Notes: generated by a model not told the origin, from the sequence alone. DNA of 12,756 nt from Dehalococcoidia bacterium (GCA_030613665.1 JAUWLN010000037.1:1-12756); one strand, 5' to 3'. Shown: positions 1-7,733, counted from the first letter of the stretch. A program made the numbers and translations.

Positions 1-1
1 A

Positions 2-436
2 AAAATCTACGCCTCCGATGTATCCGCTGACGCTCTGGAAGTGGCCCGCATAAACTGCCGGAAACACGGAGTGGTCGACCGCATACAGTTACGGCACGGC
101 GATATGCTGGAACCGCTGCCGGAACCGGTCGACCTTATCATGGCCAATCTGCCCTACGTGACTGGAGAGGAAATCTCACGGTCAGCGCTCGCCGATTTCG
201 AGCCGCTCATAGCGCTGAATGGCGGTGCCGATGGGCTTGATAAGATAAAGCGGCTGTGCGAGCAGGCTGCGGATAAACTCAGCCCTGACGGCGTCATGCT
301 GCTGGAAATAGGACTGGGGCAGAGCCGGCCGGTGGTCGGTTTAATACATCGGCATTTCCCGTCGGCATCGGTGGAGGTGATACCGGACCTTCAGGGCATC
401 GAACGTGTTGTCAGCCTGTGCTTGACACCGAACTAG
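2..436 (+). CDS. prmC: PrmC/HemK, peptide chain release factor N5-glutamine methyltransferase (C-terminal part)
   Basis: The N-terminal part lies outside the window; the frame is already open at base 2. The fragment begins in the Rossmann fold of an S-adenosylmethionine-dependent methyltransferase: an acidic strand end (IYASDVSADAL) that would contact the SAM ribose, then a GD pair (HGDMLEPL), then DLIMANLPYV. The family's catalytic motif is NPPY, which binds the glutamine amide of the GGQ motif in release factors RF1 and RF2. Here it reads NLPY, a variant I recall from Chloroflexota homologues and not necessarily a defect. The C-terminal part (GGADGLDKIKRLCEQA, then LLEIGLGQ, then a final DLQGIERVV) matches the usual PrmC ending. 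The related RNA/protein N6-methylases share NPPY but not this C-terminal pattern. The gene ends 64 bp before etfB, and no terminator is obvious in that gap. Confidence 0.9.
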   Translation, partial: KIYASDVSADALEVARINCRKHGVVDRIQLRHGDMLEPLPEPVDLIMANLPYVTGEEISRSALADFEPLIALNGGADGLDKIKRLCEQAADKLSPDGVMLLEIGLGQSRPVVGLIHRHFPSASVEVIPDLQGIERVVSLCLTPN

Positions 437-500
437 CCCGGTGCTAAATTAGTTTTCTGGACTCTGGTGGTTTAATAATAAAAATGAGGTAAGCGGAACC

Positions 501-1301
501 GTGAATATAATCGTCTGTGTAAAACAGGTAATAGACCCCGAGGCACCGCCCTCCAGTTTCAAGGTCGAAGAAGCCGGAAAGAAGGTGGTGCCGCCATCAG
601 GGGTGCCCCCCGTAATCAGCCCGTTTGATGAGAACGCCGTGGAAGCGGCATTGAGAATCAAGGATGCTCGGGGCGGTAAAATCACCGTTCTCAGCATGGG
701 TGTCAACCTGCTGCGCGAAGTGGTGAAAAAGCCGCTCTCCATGGGTGCTGATGAGCTTGTCCTGCTTGAGGATGAGGCCTTCACCGATGGCGATAGCTGG
801 TCAAATGCCCGGGCGCTGGCGATGGCCATCAAGAAAATCGGTGAATACGACCTTATTTTCTGTGGACGGCAGGCGACGGACTGGGATGACGGCCAGGTGG
901 GCTCGGGTATCGCCGAGATGCTGGGACTGCCCAGCGTTACTTTGGCCAGGAAAATCGATGTCGCCGATGGCAAAGCACGGGTGGAGCGGGTGACGGCTGA
1001 CGGCTATGAGGTTATTGAAACATCGCTGCCGGCACTGATTACGGTCAGCAACGAGCTTGGTGAAGCCCGCTATCCCACCATAAAAGGTATTATGGCGGCG
1101 AAGAAGATAGAGCCGATTGTCTGGAAGCCGGCCGATATCGGCCTTGAGCCGGCAAAGACCGGGGCGGCGGGCCGGAAGGTAAAACTGGAAAAACTGTACC
1201 AGCCGGTCCACGAGGACAAGTGTGAGCTCATTGAAGAGGAAAGCCCGGAGGAAGCCGGCGTCAAACTGGCGCTTAAACTCCGGGAAGCGAAATTATTATA
1301 A
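501..1301 (+). CDS. etfB: Electron transfer flavoprotein, beta subunit (EtfB/FixA)
   Basis: This is the beta subunit of the heterodimeric electron transfer flavoprotein, which carries electrons from acyl-CoA or other flavin dehydrogenases to a quinone reductase or another acceptor. The length (266 residues) is normal. The N-terminus MNIIVCVKQVIDPE is the standard EtfB opening. Residues 121-144 (CGRQATDWDDGQVG and following) form the nucleotide (AMP or second FAD) loop. Residues 161-182 (VERVTADGYEVIE to LPALITV) match the beta-subunit signature, followed by ARYPTIKGIMAAKK. The start is a GTG with GAGGT at 486-490, ten bases upstream. I see no convincing -35/-10 pair in the short gap behind prmC. 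I cannot tell from sequence alone whether this ETF is a bifurcating type. No dehydrogenase or ETF:quinone oxidoreductase gene lies beside it. Confidence 0.95.
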   Translation: MNIIVCVKQVIDPEAPPSSFKVEEAGKKVVPPSGVPPVISPFDENAVEAALRIKDARGGKITVLSMGVNLLREVVKKPLSMGADELVLLEDEAFTDGDSWSNARALAMAIKKIGEYDLIFCGRQATDWDDGQVGSGIAEMLGLPSVTLARKIDVADGKARVERVTADGYEVIETSLPALITVSNELGEARYPTIKGIMAAKKIEPIVWKPADIGLEPAKTGAAGRKVKLEKLYQPVHEDKCELIEEESPEEAGVKLALKLREAKLL

Positions 1302-1306
1302 GAGAT

Positions 1307-1324
1307 GACATCTACCGCGATGTC
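1307..1324 (+). other. Intercistronic stem-loop between etfB and etfA
   Basis: The arms GACATC (1307-1312) and GATGTC (1319-1324) are perfect complements around a 6-base loop. The hairpin sits between the etfB stop codon and the etfA Shine-Dalgarno GGAGG (1326-1330), ending one base before it. No U-tract follows, so it is not a terminator. It could affect processing or etfA translation; that role is inference. Confidence 0.45.
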
Positions 1325-1339
1325 TGGAGGTAATTAGCT

Positions 1340-2338
1340 ATGGCGGAATACCGGGGTGTTATGGTTCATGCTGAGGTAGCGGAGGGAAAACTGGCGGCCA
1401 TTGCCACAGAGCTGCTGGGCTGCGGTCGCAAAATGGCTGATGAGCTCGGCGAGGAGTTGAGCGCCGCCATCGTTGGCAGCGGGGTCAGTGACCTGGCCCG
1501 GGAAACGTTCGCTTCTGGCGCCGATAAAGTATACATTGTTGATGACGTTTTACTGCAGGACTACCAGGCGGATGCCCATGTCACGGTGATGGAAAAAGTG
1601 GTCAGGCAGGCGATGCCCGGTATTTTGCTTATCGGGCAGACGGCTGTGGGCCGCGACCTGGCGCCGCGGCTGGCTTTCCGACTGGAGACAGCCGCCACCA
1701 TGGACTGCATAGAGCTGGCCATTGACCCCGGCTCAAAACGCCTGCTGCGCAGCAAACCGGTTTACGGCGGCAATGCCCGTGCCGTTTTCACCAGCGAGGT
1801 TGACCCGCAGATAGCCACGGTGAGGGTTAAGGCCATGACACCGCTTGAACCGGATACGACAAGGAAGGGAGAGTTGGTGAACATCGAGGCGGGGCTGGAC
1901 CTATCAACAATAAGAACCAAAGTCCTGGAAAAGGTGAAAGAGGAAGTCGAGGGTATAAGCCTTGAAGCGGCTGGGGTGGTGGTCGGTGGAGGGAGGGGTA
2001 TCGGCAGTGCTGAGGGCTTCAAGCAGCTGGAGGAGCTGGCAGGGTTGCGGAGGGGGGCAGTGGGTGCCAGCCGGCCACCATGCGATAACGGCTGGATTCC
2101 CGATGTGCGCCAGATAGGGCTTACCGGTAAAATAGTAACGCCCGACCTTTATATCGCGGTTGCCATTTCCGGTTCCAGCCAGCATATGGCCGGCTGTTCC
2201 GGGTGCAAGAACGTCGTGGCTATCAATAAAGACCCTGAGGCCAACATCTTTCGGGAAGCGCGGTTTGGCATCGTGGGGGACTGGAAGAAGGTGCTGCCGG
2301 CTCTCACCGAAAAGGTCAGGGAGTTATTGGCCGGATAG
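1340..2338 (+). CDS. etfA: Electron transfer flavoprotein, alpha subunit (EtfA/FixB)
   Basis: This is the alpha subunit of electron transfer flavoprotein and pairs with the etfB product immediately upstream (38-bp gap). The N-terminal domain (about residues 1-200) is the ETF alpha/beta-type fold. The C-terminal FAD domain (about 205-332) contains VVVGGGRGIG, VGASRP at 241-246 and QIGLTGKIVTPDLYIAVAIS. The stretch LYIAVAISGSSQHMAGC through VVAIN is the alpha-subunit signature, with Ser where Ile or Val is most usual (GSSQH against GAIQH). DPEANIF near the end is also typical. The length (332 residues) is close to the family norm. The ATG start has a clean GGAGG nine bases upstream. No [4Fe-4S] ferredoxin extension, as found in some clostridial EtfA proteins, is present. 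Confidence 0.95.
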   Translation: MAEYRGVMVHAEVAEGKLAAIATELLGCGRKMADELGEELSAAIVGSGVSDLARETFASGADKVYIVDDVLLQDYQADAHVTVMEKVVRQAMPGILLIGQTAVGRDLAPRLAFRLETAATMDCIELAIDPGSKRLLRSKPVYGGNARAVFTSEVDPQIATVRVKAMTPLEPDTTRKGELVNIEAGLDLSTIRTKVLEKVKEEVEGISLEAAGVVVGGGRGIGSAEGFKQLEELAGLRRGAVGASRPPCDNGWIPDVRQIGLTGKIVTPDLYIAVAISGSSQHMAGCSGCKNVVAINKDPEANIFREARFGIVGDWKKVLPALTEKVRELLAG

Positions 2339-2342
2339 TTGC

Positions 2343-2355
2343 CCCTAAGCTAGGG
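2343..2355 (+). terminator. Possible weak terminator after etfA
   Basis: CCCTA (2343-2347) and TAGGG (2351-2355) pair around a 3-base loop just after the etfA stop codon. A run of five T lies at 2363-2367, seven bases past the stem. The stem is only 5 bp and the T-run is offset, so this is weak. The position, immediately before a promoter for the next unit, is right. Confidence 0.3.
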
Positions 2356-2358
2356 AGG

Positions 2359-2388
2359 TTGATTTTTCAATTGCATTCGTAGTATCAT
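2359..2388 (+). promoter_or_regulatory. Probable sigma-70-type promoter for the NEW3/ABC export unit
   Basis: A -35 box TTGATT (2359-2364) and a -10 box TATCAT (2383-2388) are separated by 18 bp. These match consensus at 4 of 6 and 5 of 6 positions. The predicted start of transcription is near 2395, about 47 bp before the ATG at 2442. Confidence 0.5.
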
Positions 2389-2395
2389 ATGTAAT

Positions 2396-2405
2396 TGGTA
2401 TACCA
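2396..2405. repeat. 10-bp perfect palindrome at the predicted transcription start
   Basis: TGGTATACCA at 2396-2405 is its own reverse complement and lies at or just past the predicted transcription start of the export unit. A repressor site is conceivable, but the palindrome is short and could be chance. Confidence 0.3.
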
Positions 2406-2441
2406 GAAAATCCCAATATACGATAAGTGAGGTGGCAACGC

Positions 2442-3674
2442 ATGCAAAAACTGAGAATCATCTGCCTACTGCTGGTTAGTCTGATAGCGATTTCTCCGAT
2501 CGGTGCCGTATTTGCCCAAGAGGAGGAAGAGCCCCCTATTCCCGTACTTATCATGGAAGAAGGGTATGCTCTAACGCTTACGCCTGCTGACGGCGTTTAC
2601 AGTACCATCATGATAGCGGGCAGGGAAAAGGATATAAGGATGGACCTGGAGAACATTGGTGACGAGGCGGTCACCAAAATTTCCATCATGAGTGAACTGC
2701 CGGATGGGTGGACGGTCAAATATGACCCGCCCAGAATAGCATCACTGGCCGCTTTTGACAGCGAGCGAATTTATGCCAAGGTATCGGCGCCTGCTGATGT
2801 CGTGACCGGGGATTACTTTGTTAAGCTCTGGGTTGAAGGTGACCAGGCTTCTACGGAGCCAATCGATATCAGAGTTACCGTGAAGAGAGTAGAGAGGATA
2901 GAAGCACTTGATATACGGGCCATCCATCCAAGTGTTGAGGCGATTGCCGGCAATGATTTCGTTTTTGAGGTGGAGTTCAAATACGTGGGTGATATGCTGG
3001 GTCCACCCAGGTCATTTGACCTTGTTACCGCCGCACCCCAGGGCTGGGAAGTCTATATGACTCCCCAGTTTGAGAAAGACAAAAGGGTGTCTGCTATTGA
3101 CCTCAAACCCGGCAGCGTTGCCTATTCCGATAAGACAAGGCTTGTTGCCCGGGCACCGTTCTGGCCTCTTCCCGAGCCCGGTGAATACAAGATAACTCTG
3201 GATGTAGTCTCCGAGGACGTAGAAGCCTCCGTTGAGCTGAACGCAGTTATTACCGCTGCTTATAATCTGCTTCTGGCTCCGGCTGGAGAACGATATGATA
3301 CCAAGGCCAAGGCGGGCCGGGATAATTATTTCTCCCTTAATGTAGGTAACCTGGGCACGGCACCCATTGATAAAGTCACCTTTACGTCTGATAAACCAGC
3401 GGGATGGTTGATTGAATTCACGCCGGACCAGGTGGACTCGCTGGAACCGCTGGCAACGCAGACCGTGGATATAAACATCAAGCCCCCGCCAGAGACGATA
3501 GCTGGCGACTACCTGATAAGCGTCCGGGCTTCTGGTGTCCAGAGGACATCCGAAAAGATTGATATCAGGGTTACCGTTGAGACGCCCACCGTCTGGGGAT
3601 GGGTTGGCGTGGCCATCATCGCCTTAGTCGTGGTGGGGCTGGTGGTTATCTTCATGCGATTTAGTCGGCGATAG
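2442..3674 (+). CDS. Secreted, C-terminally anchored NEW3-domain repeat protein
   Basis: This 410-residue envelope protein has a signal peptide (MQKLRIICLL and a hydrophobic core, probable cleavage after AVFA at residue 25) and a C-terminal transmembrane helix (about 388-404, ending MRFSRR). Most of it should therefore lie outside the membrane. Between these are three immunoglobulin-like beta repeats of the NEW3/COG1470 kind. Repeats 1 and 3 are clearly related: DGWTVKYDPPRIASL with TGDYFVKLWVEG and IDIRVTVKR, against AGWLIEFTPDQVDSL with AGDYLISVRASG and IDIRVTVET. Repeat 2 is more divergent (QGWEVYMTP, PGEYKITL). A GTG five codons upstream is in frame, but GAGGTGG at 2429-2435, six bases before the ATG, overlaps it and favours the ATG. 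Such proteins are often encoded next to ABC-2 exporters, as here, with 3 bp to the ATPase gene. The substrate is unknown. Confidence 0.8.
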   Translation: MQKLRIICLLLVSLIAISPIGAVFAQEEEEPPIPVLIMEEGYALTLTPADGVYSTIMIAGREKDIRMDLENIGDEAVTKISIMSELPDGWTVKYDPPRIASLAAFDSERIYAKVSAPADVVTGDYFVKLWVEGDQASTEPIDIRVTVKRVERIEALDIRAIHPSVEAIAGNDFVFEVEFKYVGDMLGPPRSFDLVTAAPQGWEVYMTPQFEKDKRVSAIDLKPGSVAYSDKTRLVARAPFWPLPEPGEYKITLDVVSEDVEASVELNAVITAAYNLLLAPAGERYDTKAKAGRDNYFSLNVGNLGTAPIDKVTFTSDKPAGWLIEFTPDQVDSLEPLATQTVDINIKPPPETIAGDYLISVRASGVQRTSEKIDIRVTVETPTVWGWVGVAIIALVVVGLVVIFMRFSRR

Positions 3675-3677
3675 TCT

Positions 3678-4646
3678 ATGAGTGATACATTAGCCATAAA
3701 AGCAAGCGAACTGACCAAGCGCTACGATGAGGCTACGGTCGTTGACCGCCTCAACCTTGAGGTGAAGGAAAACGAGGTATTCGGGTTGCTCGGCCCGAAC
3801 GGCGCCGGCAAAACAACGACCATCCTCATGATGCTGGGTTTGACCGAACCGGCTTCCGGTTCGGTCAGTGTGCTCGGATTCAATCCCACCCGTGAGCCGC
3901 TTAAGGTCAAACGTCAGGTCGGCTATCTGCCGGAAAGGGTGGGTTTCTATGAAAACCTCACCGCGCGCGAAAACCTGAGGTTTATCGCTGACCTGAATGG
4001 CATCAGCTATTCCGAAGCCAACCAGCGCTCGGAAGAGGTGCTGGAAATGGTGGGTCTTACCGAAAACGAGCTAATCGAGCAGTCGGGGAAGAGTCAAAAG
4101 ATAGAAAAAACGGTGGGCAAGTTTTCCCGCGGCATGAAGCAAAGGCTTGGCATTGCCGAAGTGCTCATTAAGAGACCGAAACTGGTTTTCCTTGATGAGC
4201 CAACCGCAGGCCTGGACCCGAAGGGGATTAACCAGCTCCTCGACCTTGTAGCCGGCCTGCCCAAGGTAGGGACAACGGTGGTGCTCTCGTCGCACCAGCT
4301 ATAACAGGTGCAGCGGGTGTGCCATAGCATCGGCATACTGGCGAAAGGGAAAATGGTGATACAGGGGGCCATTGATAAGCTGGGACGGGAGGCACTTGCC
4401 GGAGGCCGTTTCCCGATTGAGGGGGAAACGGAAGACCCGGATGAGAAGCTCATTAAAGCGCTTCAGAGTATAAAGGGCGTGGTGAGTGTCGAAGCCAGGG
4501 AGAACGTGCTCTTCATCAGTACCGATGCCGATTTACGACGGCAGGTTTCCAAAGCCATCGTTGAGAATAATTTCCCGCTGATTCAGATGAAGGTCCAGGA
4601 ATTTTCCCTGGACGATGTTTATATGAAGTATTTCCGAGAGGAATAG
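3678..4646 (+). pseudogene. ABC-2 type transporter ATP-binding protein, interrupted by an in-frame TAA
   Basis: This is the nucleotide-binding subunit of the ABC-2 exporter whose permease follows after 8 bp. Seen in order: Walker A GPNGAGKTT (residues 39-47), Q-loop region RQVGYLPE, signature FSRGMKQRLG, Walker B LVFLDEPTAGLDP and the switch histidine in LSSHQL (His206). The codon after SSHQL is TAA at 4302-4304. The same frame then continues with no further stop for 113 codons (QVQRVCHSIGILAKGKMV and a normal C-terminal domain) to the stop at 4644-4646. Homologues read through this point as a single protein of about 310 residues, so this is one gene with a nonsense codon, not two genes. One base change restores a sense codon (CAA Gln, GAA Glu, TAT or TAC Tyr). 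It may be a sequencing error, a recent mutation or, less likely, recoding. There is no clear Shine-Dalgarno before the ATG, and the gap to the NEW3 gene is 3 bp, so translation may be coupled. Confidence 0.85.
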
Positions 4647-4654
4647 AGTTATTT

Positions 4655-5578
4655 ATGTTTGCTATAGTACGTAAAGAGTTGGCCGATTACGTTACCAGCG
4701 TTCGTTTTGTCGCCTCTTTCATACTGGTGCTTCTGGTCAGCGCGGCTGCATTGTGGGCTGCCAGTGAGGGTATCCGTGGAGCGAACCTGCCGGAAGGAAT
4801 CGTCTTCCTCGGCCTGTTCACCACTTCGGGGACGGTAATCCCTTCGCTCACTTATCTGGTCTCATTGCTCATTCCCATTATCGGCATTGCCCTTGGTTTT
4901 GATGCCATAAACAGCGAGCGGGTTGGAGGTACCCTCAGCCGGGTTCTGGCCCAGCCTATTTTCCGGGACAGTGTCATCAACGGTAAGTTCCTGGCCGGTG
5001 TGGTCACCCTTGCCATCATGGTGGCGGCGATGCTGCTGCTCATAGCCGGCTACGGGTTGAATATGATAGGAGTGCCGCCGACCGCGGAAGAAATCATCCG
5101 GCTCTTTCTCTATTTCGCTTTGACTGTAGTCTACGGAGCGTTCTGGATGGGCATGGCGATACTTTTTTCCGTCGCCTTTCGCCGCGTGGCGGCATCGCTG
5201 CTTTTTTCACTGGCGCTCTGGCTGTTTTTCAGCATCTTCATCCTGCTTATCGCTCCCGGGATTGCCAACGTGCTGATCCCAACTGCTGATGGTGCGCAGG
5301 CAGAACTGATTCGTAATATGGAATTACAGCGGATGATAACGCGGATTTCCCCGAACATACTGTTTCAGGAAGCGACCACCGTTTTACTGGTGCCATTGGT
5401 GCGCAGCCTGGGCATTGTGAGCCAGAGCCACGCCGCCTATATGGTGCCCAACCCCTTAAGCCTCGGGCAGAGCGTACTGCTTGTCTGGCCTCACATCACT
5501 GGCCTGATAGGTCTCAGCGCCATCTGTTTCGCCGCGAGCTATATCCTGTTTATGCGGCAGGAAATAAGGGCTACCTAA
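4655..5578 (+). CDS. ABC-2 type transporter permease
   Basis: This is the integral membrane subunit paired with the ATP-binding gene just upstream. At 307 residues it shows about six hydrophobic helices (roughly 18-37, 60-82, 113-134, 149-172, 180-202 and 282-302). The family pattern appears after helix 2: DAINSERVGGTLSRVLAQP, then R-x-S-V-I-N-G-K, the typical cytoplasmic segment of ABC-2 permeases. A long extracytoplasmic stretch between helices 5 and 6 (about 203-280) fits this subfamily. The start is the ATG at 4655; the ribosome site is modest (GAGAGGAA, about 10 bases upstream, inside the end of the ATPase gene). The substrate cannot be read from sequence. The upstream NEW3 protein suggests an envelope-linked exporter. 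Confidence 0.88.
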   Translation: MFAIVRKELADYVTSVRFVASFILVLLVSAAALWAASEGIRGANLPEGIVFLGLFTTSGTVIPSLTYLVSLLIPIIGIALGFDAINSERVGGTLSRVLAQPIFRDSVINGKFLAGVVTLAIMVAAMLLLIAGYGLNMIGVPPTAEEIIRLFLYFALTVVYGAFWMGMAILFSVAFRRVAASLLFSLALWLFFSIFILLIAPGIANVLIPTADGAQAELIRNMELQRMITRISPNILFQEATTVLLVPLVRSLGIVSQSHAAYMVPNPLSLGQSVLLVWPHITGLIGLSAICFAASYILFMRQEIRAT

Positions 5579-5596
5579 TCAAGCGTTATCTGCCGG

Positions 5597-7657
5597 TCAG
5601 GCTTTTTCCTCGGCTTTTTGGGAGATAATCCTCTGGGTGATTTGTGCCGGCACCTCTTCATAGTGACTGAACTCCATGGTATAGGTGCCTCTGCCCTGGG
5701 TCATTGACTTGAGGTCAATGGCGTAGCGCAGCACTTCCGCCAGCGGCACCTGGGCGTCGATGATATTTATATCGCCCGATGGGTTCATCCCCTGTACCCG
5801 GGCGCGCTTGGTATTGAGGTCGCCGATGATGTCGCCGGTGAGGTCGTTGGGGATGGTTATCTGGATATTCACGATGGGCTCCAGCAGGATTGGCTGCCCG
5901 TCAGCCAGACCTTTCTTTAAAGCCTGCGACCCGGCAATCTTGAAGCAGATTTCAGATGAGTCTACCGGGTGGAAGCTGCCGTCGTAGAGCGTGGCCTTTA
6001 CGTCCACCACCGGATGATGCGCCAGCACGCCGCCCTGAATCGCCTCCTGGAATCCTTTCTCCACCGCGGGGATGTAGTTCTTGGGTACCGTACCGCCGAC
6101 GACGCGCTGGGCGAACTCGCTGCCGGTGCCGCGGGGCAGGGGCTCCAGTGCCATGACGACATGGCCGTACTGGCCGTGGCCTCCGGACTGCTTTTTGTGC
6201 TTGTGTTCGGCGCGCGGCACCGATACGGTAATGGTCTCCTTATAGGGCACCTGGGGTGTCTCCAGGTTTACGCTGACGCCGAACTTGCGCTGCATCTTCT
6301 CCGCGGCCACTTCAAGCTGGGTGTCTCCCATGCCCGAGAGCAGGGTCTCGCCGGTATCGGGTTCCCGGTGCACCCGGAGGGTCGGGTCTTCCTCAGTGAT
6401 GCGGGACAGGGCGGTCCCCAGTTTGTCGAGGTCGGCCTTGGTCTTTGGGAAAACTGCCTCGTCAAAGACCGGCGGCGGGAAAGCAATGGGAACCAGCTTA
6501 ATGGGCTTGTTCTGACTGGAAAGGGTATCACTGGTGCTGGTGACATTAAGCTTGGCCACCGCCCCGATGTCGCCGGCGCTTACTTTGGTCACCGGTTCCT
6601 GGTTCTTGCCTCGCAGCATGAAGAGCTGGCCGATACGCTCGGCACTGCCTTTGGTGGCATTCCAGACCTGTGAATTGCTGTCGATGTTGCCACTGAACAC
6701 CCGGAAGTAGGTGAGCTTGCCGACGTATGGGTCGGCGGTTGTCTTGAAAACAAGCGCTGCCAGAGGTCCATCAACTCCGGGCTCGATTTTTTCCTCTTTC
6801 GAGTCGGTTATCGTCACCACCTCGCGCTCAGCCGGAGATGGCAGGTAGTTGACCATCGCGTCCAGAAGCTGGCTGATGCCCACGTTCTGCAGCCCTGAGC
6901 CGGCCAGAATGGGGAACATGCTGCCGCTTACCACGGCTTTCCTGAGCCCGTTTCTCAGTTCCTCGGAAGTAAGCTCTTCGCCACCCAGGTATTTCTCGAT
7001 GAGCGAATCATCCGTTTCTGCCGCCGCCTCGATTAACTTTTCCCGGAAGGTGTTCACCTGTCCTTCCAGTGAGGACGGAATCTCTCCTTCCTGCGGTGGC
7101 GAGCCGGTGTAAGCTTTCAGAGCCAGCAGGTCGACGGCGCCCTGAAAATCGTGCTGGGCACCGATTGGTATCTGTATCGGCAGGCACTTGGGGCCGAACC
7201 TGGCCTGAATATCATTTACCGCCTTGAAAAAGTCGGCATTTTCACGCTCCATCTTGTTCACGAAAATGAGACGAGGCAGATTGGCTTCCTGGCAGTACCC
7301 CCAGGCCTGACTGGTGCCCACTTCCACACCTGAGGCGGCACAGACGACGATGATGGCAGCTTCACTGGCGCGGATTCCCGCATTCACCTCGCCGACGAAG
7401 TCGCTGTAGCCGGGGGTATCAAGGATGTTGACTTTGGTATCCCGCCACTGGCAGGGCAGCAGGCTCAGGTTAATGCTGATCTTGCGCTTTATTTCATCGG
7501 GGTCATAGTCCGAGGTGCTTGACCCGTCGTCTACTTTGCCCAGTCGGTTGATTGCCTTGGCTGTGAAGAGCATTGCTTCCGCGGCAGATGTCTTACCGGC
7601 GCCCGCGTGCGACAGCAGGGCAATATTTCTGATGTTTTCCAGTCCAAACTGCTCCAT
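5597..7657 (-). CDS. fusA2: Elongation factor G-like translational GTPase (divergent EF-G2 type)
   Basis: The 686-residue protein has full EF-G architecture: G domain (about 1-270), domain II, domain III, domain IV (KNYIPAVEKGFQEA, LYDGSFHPVDSSE) and domain V (NDLTGDIIGDLNTKRARVQGM). The nucleotide motifs depart from canonical EF-G. G1 is SHAGAGKT (16-23; usual AHIDAGKT), switch I has RKIS (58-61) where EF-G has RGIT, G3 is DTPG (80-83) followed by Tyr not His, and G4 is NKME (134-137) where NKMD is the rule. This set matches the second EF-G-like group found in many bacteria, whose role is not settled; canonical fusA is normally in the rpsL-rpsG-tuf cluster. Position 83-84 (GY for GH) is notable because that His activates water in EF-Tu/EF-G. 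The ATG has AGGTGA four bases upstream and its own promoter. The gene converges on the permease. Confidence 0.92.
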   Translation of the reverse strand: MEQFGLENIRNIALLSHAGAGKTSAAEAMLFTAKAINRLGKVDDGSSTSDYDPDEIKRKISINLSLLPCQWRDTKVNILDTPGYSDFVGEVNAGIRASEAAIIVVCAASGVEVGTSQAWGYCQEANLPRLIFVNKMERENADFFKAVNDIQARFGPKCLPIQIPIGAQHDFQGAVDLLALKAYTGSPPQEGEIPSSLEGQVNTFREKLIEAAAETDDSLIEKYLGGEELTSEELRNGLRKAVVSGSMFPILAGSGLQNVGISQLLDAMVNYLPSPAEREVVTITDSKEEKIEPGVDGPLAALVFKTTADPYVGKLTYFRVFSGNIDSNSQVWNATKGSAERIGQLFMLRGKNQEPVTKVSAGDIGAVAKLNVTSTSDTLSSQNKPIKLVPIAFPPPVFDEAVFPKTKADLDKLGTALSRITEEDPTLRVHREPDTGETLLSGMGDTQLEVAAEKMQRKFGVSVNLETPQVPYKETITVSVPRAEHKHKKQSGGHGQYGHVVMALEPLPRGTGSEFAQRVVGGTVPKNYIPAVEKGFQEAIQGGVLAHHPVVDVKATLYDGSFHPVDSSEICFKIAGSQALKKGLADGQPILLEPIVNIQITIPNDLTGDIIGDLNTKRARVQGMNPSGDINIIDAQVPLAEVLRYAIDLKSMTQGRGTYTMEFSHYEEVPAQITQRIISQKAEEKA

Positions 7658-7691
7658 GGAATCACCTGTCCTCTAATAAACGTTCGCAACT

Positions 7692-7721
7692 ATTATACCT
7701 GTTGGTATGTACTGACGGCAA
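7692..7721 (-). promoter_or_regulatory. Probable sigma-70-type promoter for the EF-G-like gene
   Basis: On the minus strand, -35 TTGCCG (7716-7721, 4 of 6) and -10 TATAAT (7692-7697, a perfect match) are 18 bp apart. Transcription would start near 7685, about 28 bp before the ATG. This suggests the EF-G gene is transcribed on its own besides any readthrough from the upstream operon. Confidence 0.55.
7695..7708. repeat. Inverted repeat overlapping the EF-G -10 box
   Basis: ATACC (7695-7699) and GGTAT (7704-7708) are reverse complements separated by four bases. They cover the -10 box and part of the spacer of the EF-G promoter, a position where a bound protein would block transcription. The arms are short, so chance is possible. 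Confidence 0.3.
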
Positions 7722-7733
7722 GCTGGCGGACAG

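Noticed and set aside
449..973. A 174-codon minus-strand open frame over the start of etfB
   Set aside because: Low-complexity Ser-rich translation antisense to etfB, without a family match or ribosome site.
5579..5610. Bidirectional terminator between the converging permease and EF-G genes
   Set aside because: Only 18 bp separate the stop codons; a T-run exists on the plus strand (5603-5607), but the preceding stem is just 3 bp.
5969..6673. A 234-codon plus-strand open frame inside the EF-G-like gene
   Set aside because: It is antisense to well-conserved EF-G domains III to IV and has no recognisable domain; a shadow.
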